Positions 21,798 to 28,994 of a DNA stretch of 28,994 bases are shown here, in pieces. The notes under the pieces were generated by a model that was given only the letters and a program-made list of their open reading frames with translations, searched no databases and was not told the DNA's origin. A program made the position numbers and the translations under genes. The DNA comes from Liolophura sinensis (Eukaryota; Mollusca; Polyplacophora; Chitonida; Chitonidae): assembly GCF_032854445.1 (NCBI RefSeq), contig NW_027018418.1:1-28994 (forward strand). Direction: 5' to 3'. Position 1 is the first letter of the stretch. The number at the start of each line of letters is the position of its first letter.

Positions 21798-22468
21798 ATG
21801 CGCAATTGGGCCAGGCATCTCCAGCTGTTGAAAAATTGCAAATTTCCTTGGTTTCAATGGAGTAAGAGCCGTTGCTGGGCACGTGATCTTGACATCATTG
21901 ATTATTCATTTGTGGCTACAGCCAAAAGTATTGGTCGGAGAGCAACGCGGTTTGCACCATTCGATTTCTCGTCACAAAATACGTCGGATTAGCCTCTTAC
22001 CAGCAGCATTGGAACAGTTTTTCCACTTTTGGATTTTTGCCTGGTCTTAATTGAAATCGGCTACATTAACTATGTACAATCGCGATTTCTCGTCACAAAA
22101 TACGTCGGATTAGCCTCTTACCAGCAGCATTGGAACAGTTTTTCTACTTTTGGATTTTTGCCTGGTCTTTTTGCGAATTGAAATCGGCTACATTAACTAT
22201 GTACAATCGCGACTGGTCATTACTATATTCAACTTTTCATTATAAGTTATGTGCCCTTCGGTAGCCCAGACGACGTCAAATCTTTGGGCCAAGCCCATTT
22301 AACTCACCCAGCAAATGTCTTACTTCTAAGTCGAAGAAAAACTCAATGTCTTTATCTACATGTAGAAAAACCACACCATTTGTATATAAAAAAAACACAA
22401 GGTACTTGATACAATCCGCTGTAAAAAGTACAATTGGACACTGACCCACATCAATAAGGTGCCAAAAG
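21798..22468. repeat. Monomer 40, long type A (671 bp)
   Basis: Internal duplication with six bases missing in the first half-copy (GGTCTTAATTG near 22046). The second half-copy has GGAACAG, as in monomer 45. Confidence 0.97.
21962..22209. repeat. Internal tandem duplication, 121+127 bp (monomer 40)
   Basis: Half-copies 21962-22082 and 22083-22209. The first has lost six bases between GGTCTT and AATTG. The second has GGAACAG. Confidence 0.95.
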
Positions 22469-23019
22469 ATGCGCAATTGGGCCAGGCATCTCCAGCTGTT
22501 GAAAAATTGCAAATTTCTATGGTTTCCATGGATTAAGAGCCGTTGCTGGGCACGTGATCTTGACATCATTGATTATTCATTTGTGGCTACAGCCAAAAGT
22601 ATTGGTCGGAGAGCAACGCGGTTTGCACCATTCGATTTCTCGTCACAAAATACGTCGGATTAGCCTCTTACCAGCAGCATTGGAACAGTTTTTCTACTTT
22701 TGGATTTTTGCCAGGTCTTTTTGCGAATTGAAAACGGCTACATTAACTATGTACAATCGCGACTGGTCATTACTATATTCAACTTTTCATTATAAGTTAT
22801 GTGCCCTTCGGTAGCCCAGACGACGTCAAATCTTTGGGCCAAGCCCATTTAACTCACCCAGCAAATGTCTTACTTCTAAGTCGAAGACAAACTCAATGTC
22901 TTTATCTACATGTTGAAAAAACCACACCATTTGTATATAAAAAAAACACAAGGTACTTGATACAATCCGCTGTAAAAAGTACAATTGAACACTGACCCAC
23001 ATCAATAAGGTGCCAAAGG
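22469..23019. repeat. Monomer 41, B' (B front, D tail)
   Basis: The front is B (CTATGG/GATTAAG). GCCAGG, GAAAACGG and CATGTTG are D. The switch lies between about 22535 and 22710. One extra A follows CATGTTG near 22917. Confidence 0.95.
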
Positions 23020-23697
23020 ATGCGCAATTGGGCCAGGCATCTCCAGCTGTTGAAAAATTGCAAATTTCCTTGGTTTCAATGGAGTAAGAGCCGTTGCTGG
23101 GCACGTGATCTTGACATCATTGATTATTCATTTGTGGCTACAGCCAAAAGTATTGGTCGGAGAGCAACGCGGTTTGCACCATTCGATTTCTCGTCACAAA
23201 ATACGTCGGATTAGCCTCTTACCAGCAGCATTGGAACAGTTTTTCCACTTTTGGATTTTTGCCTGGTCTTTTTGCTAATTGAAATCGGCTACATTAACTA
23301 TGTACAATCGCGATTTCTCGTCACAAAATACGTCGGATTAGCCTCTTACCAGCAGCATTGGAAGAGTTTTTCTACTTTTGGATTTTTGCCTGGTCTTTTT
23401 GCGAATTGAAATCGGCTACATTAACTATGTACAATCGCGACTGGTCATTACTATATTCAACTTTTCATTATAAGTTATGTGCCCTTCGGTAGCCCAGACG
23501 ACGTCAAATCTTTGGGCCAAGCCCATTTAACTCACCCAGCAAATGTCTTACTTCTAAGTCGAAGAAAAACTCAATGTCTTTATCTACATGTAGAAAAACC
23601 ACACCATTTGTATATAAAAAAAAACACAAGGTACTTGATACAATCCGCTGTAAAAAGTACAATTGGACACTGACCCACATCAATAAGGTGCCAAAAG
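23020..23697. repeat. Monomer 42, long type A (678 bp)
   Basis: Full 127+127 duplication with GGAAGAG in the second half-copy. Matches monomer 47 at +3003 bp. Confidence 0.97.
23184..23437. repeat. Internal 127-bp tandem duplication (monomer 42)
   Basis: Half-copies 23184-23310 and 23311-23437. Same junction; the second has GGAAGAG. Confidence 0.95.
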
Positions 23698-24247
23698 ATG
23701 CGCAATTGGGCCAGGCATCTCCAGCTGTTGAAAAATTGCAAATTTCTATGGTTTCCATGGATTAAGAGCCGTTGCTGGGCACGTGATCTTGACATCATTG
23801 ATTATTCATTTGTGGCTACAGCCAAAAGTATTGGTCGGAGAGCAACGCGGTTTGCACCATTCGATTTCTCGTCACAAAATACGTCGGATTAGCCTCTTAC
23901 CAGCAGCATTGGAACAGTTTTTCTACTTTTGGATTTTTGCCTGGTCTTTTTGCGAATTGAAATCGGCTACATTAACTATGTACAATCGCGACTGGTCATT
24001 ACTATATTCAACTTTTCATTATAAGTTATGTGCCCTTCGGTAGCCCAGACGACGTCAAATCTTTGGGCCAAACCCATTTAACTCACCCAGCAAATGTCTT
24101 ACTTCTAAGTCGAAGACAAACTCAATGTCTTTATCTACATGTAGAAAAACCACACCATTTGTATATAAAATAAACACAAGGTACTTGATACAATCCGCTG
24201 TGAAAAGTACAATTGAACACTGACCCACATCAATAAGGTGCCAAAGG
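23698..24247. repeat. Monomer 43, type B
   Basis: CTATGG/GATTAAG front with GGCCAAACCC and AAATAAACAC tail. Matches monomer 48. Confidence 0.95.
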
Positions 24248-24798
24248 ATGCGCAATTGGGCCAGGCATCTCCAGCTGTTGAAAAATTGCAAATTTCCTTG
24301 GTTTCCATGGATAAAAGAGCCGTTGCTGGGCACGTCATCTTGACATCATTGATTATTCATTTGTGGCTACAGCCAAAAGTATTGGTCGGAGAGCAACGCG
24401 GTTTGCACCATTCGATTTCTCGTCACAAAATACGTCGGATTAGCCTCTTACCAGCAGCATTGGAACAGTTTTTCTACTTTTGGATTTTTGCCTGGTCTTT
24501 TTGCGAATTGAAATCGGCTACATTAACTATGTACAATCGCGACTGGTCATTACTATATTCAACTTTTCATTATAAGTTATGTGCCCTTCGGTAGCCCAGA
24601 CGACGTCAAATCTTTGGGCCAAGCCCATTTAACTCACCCAGCAAATGTCTTACTTCTAAGTCGAAGACAAACTCAATGTCTTTATCTACATGTTGAAAAA
24701 CCACACCATTTGTATATAAAAAAAACACAAGGTACTTGATACAATCCGCTGTAAAAAGTACAATTGAACACTGACCCACATCAATAAGGTGCCAAAGG
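24248..24798. repeat. Monomer 44, C front with D tail (mosaic)
   Basis: GGATAAAAGAG and CACGTCATC in front. GAAATCGG persists, but GGCCAAGCCC and CATGTTG follow. The switch therefore lies between about 24515 and 24690. Confidence 0.95.
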
Positions 24799-25472
24799 AT
24801 GCGCAATTGGGCCAGGCATCTCCAGCTGTTGAAAAATTGCAAATTTCCTTGGTTTCAATAGAGTAAGAGCCGTTGCTGGGCACGTGATCTTGACATCATT
24901 GATTATTCATTTGTGGCTACAGCCAAAAGTATTGGTCGGAGAGCAACGCGGTTTGCATTCGATTTCTCGTCACAAAATACGTCGGATTAGCCTCTTACCA
25001 GCAGCATTGGAACAGTTTTTCCACTTTTGGATTTTTGCCTGGTCTTTTTGCTAATTGAAATCGGCTACATTAACTATGTACAATCGCGATTTCTCGTCAC
25101 AAAATACGTCGGATTAGCCTCTTACCAGCAGCATTGGAACAGTTTTTCTACTTTTGGATTTTTGCCTGGTCTTTTTGCGAATTGAAATCGGCTACATTAA
25201 CTATGTACAATCGCGACTGGTCATTACTATATTCAACTTTTCATTATAAGTTATGTGCCCTTCGGTAGCCCAGACGACGTCAAATCTTTGGGCCAAGCCC
25301 ATTTAACTCACCCAGCAAATGTCTTACTTCTAAGTCGAAGAAAAACTCAATGTCTTTATCTACATGTAGAAAAACCACACCATTTGTATATAAAAAAAAC
25401 ACAAGGTACTTGATACAATCCGCTGTAAAAAGTACAATTGGACACTGACCCACATCAATAAGGTGCCAAAAG
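24799..25472. repeat. Monomer 45, long type A (674 bp)
   Basis: TTTCAATAGAG is private. Three bases are missing in GTTTGCATTCG near 24955. The 127+127 duplication is intact, with GGAACAG in the second half-copy. Confidence 0.97.
24960..25213. repeat. Internal 127-bp tandem duplication (monomer 45)
   Basis: Half-copies 24960-25086 and 25087-25213. The 3-bp loss just upstream lies outside the duplicated segment. The second half-copy has GGAACAG. Confidence 0.95.
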
Positions 25473-26022
25473 ATGCGCAATTGGGCCAGGCATCTCCAGC
25501 TGTTGAAAAATTGCAAATTTCTATGGTTTCCATGGATTAAGAGCCGTTGCTGGGCACGTGATCTTGACATCATTGATTATTCATTTGTGGCTACAGCCAA
25601 AAGTATTGGTCGGAGAGCAACGCGGTTTGCACCATTCGATTTCTCGTCACAAAATACGTCGGATTAGCCTCTTACCAGCAGCATTGGAACAGTTTTTCTA
25701 CTTTTGGATTTTTGCCAGGTCTTTTTGCGAATTGAAAACGGCTACATTAACTATGTACAATCGCGACTGGTCATTACTATATTCAACTTTTCATTATAAG
25801 TTATGTGCCCTTCGGTAGCCCAGACGACGTCAAATCTTTGGGCCAAGCCCATTTAACTCACCCAGCAAATGTCTTACTTCTAAGTCGAAGACAAACTCAA
25901 TGTCTTTATCTACATGTTGAAAAACCACACCATTTGTATATAAAAAAAACACAAGGTACTTGATACAATCCGCTGTAAAAAGTACAATTGAACACTGACC
26001 CACATCAATAAGGTGCCAAAGG
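25473..26022. repeat. Monomer 46, B' (B front, D tail)
   Basis: Same mosaic as monomer 41, with GCCAGG, GAAAACGG and CATGTTG, but without its extra A. Confidence 0.95.
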
Positions 26023-26700
26023 ATGCGCAATTGGGCCAGGCATCTCCAGCTGTTGAAAAATTGCAAATTTCCTTGGTTTCAATGGAGTAAGAGCCGTTGC
26101 TGGGCACGTGATCTTGACATCATTGATTATTCATTTGTGGCTACAGCCAAAAGTATTGGTCGGAGAGCAACGCGGTTTGCACCATTCGATTTCTCGTCAC
26201 AAAATACGTCGGATTAGCCTCTTACCAGCAGCATTGGAACAGTTTTTCCACTTTTGGATTTTTGCCTGGTCTTTTTGCTAATTGAAATCGGCTACATTAA
26301 CTATGTACAATCGCGATTTCTCGTCACAAAATACGTCGGATTAGCCTCTTACCAGCAGCATTGGAAGAGTTTTTCTACTTTTGGATTTTTGCCTGGTCTT
26401 TTTGCGAATTGAAATCGGCTACATTAACTATGTACAATCGCGACTGGTCATTACTATATTCAACTTTTCATTATAAGTTATGTGCCCTTCGGTAGCCCAG
26501 ACGACGTCAAATCTTTGGGCCAAGCCCATTTAACTCACCCAGCAAATGTCTTACTTCTAAGTCGAAGAAAAACTCAATGTCTTTATCTACATGTAGAAAA
26601 ACCACACCATTTGTATATAAAAAAAAACACAAGGTACTTGATACAATCCGCTGTAAAAAGTACAATTGGACACTGACCCACATCAATAAGGTGCCAAAAG
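26023..26700. repeat. Monomer 47, long type A (678 bp)
   Basis: Full 127+127 duplication with GGAAGAG. Counterpart of monomer 42. Confidence 0.97.
26187..26440. repeat. Internal 127-bp tandem duplication (monomer 47)
   Basis: Half-copies 26187-26313 and 26314-26440. Same junction; the second has GGAAGAG. Confidence 0.95.
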
Positions 26701-27250
26701 ATGCGCAATTGGGCCAGGCATCTCCAGCTGTTGAAAAATTGCAAATTTCTATGGTTTCCATGGATTAAGAGCCGTTGCTGGGCACGTGATCTTGACATCA
26801 TTGATTATTCATTTGTGGCTACAGCCAAAAGTATTGGTCGGAGAGCAACGCGGTTTGCACCATTCGATTTCTCGTCACAAAATACGTCGGATTAGCCTCT
26901 TACCAGCAGCATTGGAACAGTTTTTCTACTTTTGGATTTTTGCCTGGTCTTTTTGCGAATTGAAATCGGCTACATTAACTATGTACAATCGCGACTGGTC
27001 ATTACTATATTCAACTTTTCATTATAAGTTATGTGCCCTTCGGTAGCCCAGACGACGTCAAATCTTTGGGCCAAACCCATTTAACTCACCCAGCAAATGT
27101 CTTACTTCTAAGTCGAAGACAAACTCAATGTCTTTATCTACATGTAGAAAAACCACACCATTTGTATATAAAATAAACACAAGGTACTTGATACAATCCG
27201 CTGTGAAAAGTACAATTGAACACTGACCCACATCAATAAGGTGCCAAAGG
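26701..27250. repeat. Monomer 48, type B
   Basis: Counterpart of monomer 43, with GGCCAAACCC and AAATAAACAC tail. Confidence 0.95.
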
Positions 27251-27802
27251 ATGCGCAATTGGGCCAGGCATCTCCAGCTGTTGAAAAATTGCAAATTTCC
27301 TTGGTTTCCATGGATAAAAGAGCCGTTGCTGGGCACGTCATCTTGACATCATTGATTATTCATTTGTGGCTACAGCCAAAAGTATTGGTCGGAGAGCAAC
27401 GCGGTTTGCACCATTCGATTTCTCGTCACAAAATACGTCGGATTAGCCTCTTACCAGCAGCATTGGAACAGTTTTTCTACTTTTGGATTTTTGCCTGGTC
27501 TTTTTGCGAATTGAAATCGGCTACATTAACTATGTACAATCGCGACTGGTCATTACTATATTCAACTTTTCATTATAAGTTATGTGCCCTTCGGTAGCCC
27601 AGACGACGTCAAATCTTTGGGCCAAGCCCATTTAACTCACCCAGCAAATGTCTTACTTCTAAGTCGAAGAAAAACTCAATGTCTTTATCTACATGTAGAA
27701 AAACCACACCATTTGTATATCAAAAAAAACAAAAGGTACTTGATACAATCCGCTGAAAAAAGTACAATTGAACACTGACTCACATCAGTAAGGTGCCAAA
27801 GG
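27251..27802. repeat. Monomer 49, C front with M tail (mosaic)
   Basis: Front GGATAAAAGAG/CACGTCATC. The tail has GAAGAAAAAC, TATATCAAAA, CGCTGAAAAAAG and CATCAGTAAGG, the M signature. CTGACTCAC near 27775 is private. Confidence 0.95.
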
Positions 27803-28351
27803 ATGCGCAATTGGGCCAGGCATCTCCAGCTGTTGAAAAATTGCAAATTTCCTTGGTTTCCATGGAGTAAGAGCCGTTGCTGGGCACGTGATCTTGACAT
27901 CATTGATTATTCATTTGTGGCTACAGCCAAAAGTATTGGTCGGAGAGCAACGCGGTTTGCACCATTCGATTTCTCGTCACAAAATACGTCGGATTAGCCT
28001 CTTACCAGCAGCATTGGAACAGTTTTTCTACTTTTGGATTTTTGCCTGGTCTTTTTGCGAATTGAAATCGGCTACATTAACTATGTACAATCGCGACTGG
28101 TCATTACTATATTCAACTTTTCATTATAAGTTATGTGCCCTTCGGTAGCCCAGACGACGTCAAATCTTTGGGCCAAACCCATTTAACTCACCAGCAAATG
28201 TCTTACTTCTAAGTCGAAGACAAACTCAATGTCTTTATCTACATGTAGAAAAACCACACCATTTGTATATAAAATAAACACAAGGTACTTGATACAATCC
28301 GCTGTGAAAAGTACAATTGAACACTGACCCACATCAATAAGGTGCCAAAGG
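27803..28351. repeat. Monomer 50, type E
   Basis: E tail (GGCCAAACCC, AAATAAACAC). One C is lost in ACTCACCAGC near 28190, the first indel of the right-end cluster. Confidence 0.95.
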
Positions 28352-28900
28352 ATGCGCAATTGGGCCAGGCATCTCCAGCTGTTGAAAAATTGCAAATTTC
28401 CTTGGTTTCCATGGAGTAAGAGACGTTGCTGGGCACGTGATCTTGACATCATTGATTATTCATTTGTGGCTACAGCAAAAGTATTGGTCGGAGAGCAACG
28501 CGGTTTGCACATTCGATTTCTCGTCACAAAATACGTCGGATTAGCCTCTTACCAGCAGCATTGGAAAAGTTTTTCTACTTTTGGATTTTTGCCAGGTCTT
28601 TTTGCGAATTGAAAACGGCTACATTAACTATGTACAATCGCGACTGGTCATTACTATATTCAACTTTTCATTATAAGTTATGTGCCCTTCGGTAGCCCAG
28701 ACGACGTCAAATCTTTGGGCCAAGCCCATTTAACTCACCCAGCAAAAGTCTTACTTCTAAGTCGAAGACAAACTCAATGTCTTTATCTACATGTTGAAAA
28801 ACCACACCATTTGTATATCAAAAAAAACACAAGGTACTTGATACAATCCGCTGTAAAAAGTACAATTGAACACTGACCCACATCAATAAGGTGCCAAAGG
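28352..28900. repeat. Monomer 51, type D, indel-bearing
   Basis: GAGACG, GCCAGG, GAAAACGG and CATGTTG. One-base losses lie near 28478 and 28508. The tail has TATATCAAAA, unusual for D. Confidence 0.95.
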
Positions 28901-28994
28901 ATGCGCAATTGGGCCAGGCATCTCCAGCTGTTGAAAAAATTGCAAATTTCCTTGGTTTCAATGGAGTAAGAGCCGTTGCTGGGCACGTGATCTT
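28901..28994. repeat. Partial monomer 52 (type A front)
   Basis: The first 94 bp of a unit with TTTCAATGG, the A marker, and one extra A in TTGAAAAAATTG. The window ends before the place where the internal duplication would lie. Confidence 0.93.

Larger units (their letters stand above)
18716..22700. repeat. 4-unit re-duplication, period 2328 bp
   Basis: About 18716-21043 (E tail, D, A, B, C front) is followed by a partial second copy, 21044 to about 22700 (E tail, D, A, B front). The rare GTGATTTTGAC in both D units shows descent from the second 8-unit copy. After the 6-bp deletion in monomer 40 the offset becomes 2322. Confidence 0.88.
21602..24602. repeat. 5-unit higher-order repeat, copy 1 (~3.0 kb)
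   Basis: Order A-B'-A-B-C, with two long A units. The first A has GGAACAG and the second GGAAGAG in the second half-copy, and the same alternation recurs in copy 2. Edges are approximate. Confidence 0.9.
24603..27603. repeat. 5-unit higher-order repeat, copy 2 (~3.0 kb)
   Basis: Offset from copy 1 is 3001 bp before and 3003-3004 bp after small indels (six bases missing in monomer 40, three in monomer 45, one extra A in monomer 41). Otherwise I saw almost no differences. It ends where C passes into an M tail. Confidence 0.9.
1..28994. repeat. Satellite DNA array, ~550-bp unit, 51 complete copies
   Basis: The same ~550-bp sequence recurs from the first base to the last, always in the same orientation. 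Phased on ATGCGCAATT, 45 complete units are 549-554 bp long and six are 671-678 bp. The commonest spacings are 549, 550 and 551 bp. Much of the small length variation sits in an A-run after a TATATA motif. Units differ by linked substitutions that define types and higher-order blocks. No unrelated DNA interrupts the array, and neither junction with flanking DNA is present. Satellite arrays of this kind are typical of eukaryotic heterochromatin. Whether this one is centromeric, subtelomeric or on a sex or B chromosome cannot be told from the sequence. I do not recognise the family. Confidence 0.98.

Noticed and set aside
1-28994. 5S rRNA, tRNA or rDNA spacer repeats
   Set aside because: No 5S internal control region, tRNA A/B boxes or rRNA core sequence is visible in the unit.
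1-28994. CRISPR array
   Set aside because: The unit is about 550 bp with no short repeat and unique-spacer alternation. The whole unit is conserved.
1-28994. Transposon or LTR array
   Set aside because: No transposase, reverse transcriptase, terminal inverted repeats or LTR ends are seen, and units abut without target-site duplications.

Overview
This window is one uninterrupted tandem array of satellite DNA. It holds about 51 complete copies of a roughly 550-bp unit, plus a partial copy at each end (1-82 and 28901-28994). All copies lie head-to-tail in the same orientation. I found no gene, rRNA, tRNA, transposon or CRISPR array in it. The short reading frames that recur in every unit are by-products of the repetition. 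The unit length is 1 mod 3, so no frame runs on from one unit to the next, and frames on both strands are equally conserved.

Such an array points to a eukaryotic nuclear genome, probably heterochromatin. I do not recognise the satellite family and cannot name the species. A hand count on the unit at 13291-13841 gives about 41% GC and 19 CpG in 551 bp, roughly 0.8 of expectation. CpG is therefore not strongly depleted, which would fit a lightly methylated genome such as many invertebrates, or simply a young array.

Monomers are phased here on the conserved ATGCGCAATT motif and numbered 1-51. At 1-3 kb the units carry many scattered one- and two-base indels. At 3-13 kb are 549-552-bp units that include two local segmental duplications: a 2-unit block of period 1100 bp and a 3-unit block of period 1651 bp. 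From 13.3 kb rightward, named variant types follow each other in a fixed order. First comes an 8-unit higher-order repeat (M-E-D-A-B-C-F-G, 4528 bp) with a partial second copy. Then comes a 4-unit re-duplication of period 2328 bp, and then two copies of a 5-unit higher-order repeat (A-B'-A-B-C, about 3003 bp). The end returns to E-D-A. Only the right half contains long 671-678-bp A units, each carrying an internal tandem duplication of 127 bp (121+127 in one). All six share one junction.

The main biological content is therefore the history of the array: nested unequal exchange, mosaic monomers, one intra-monomer duplication that spread, and near-identical multi-kilobase blocks. Indels crowd at both ends of the window, which suggests poorly polished contig ends. 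Neither edge of the array is in view.
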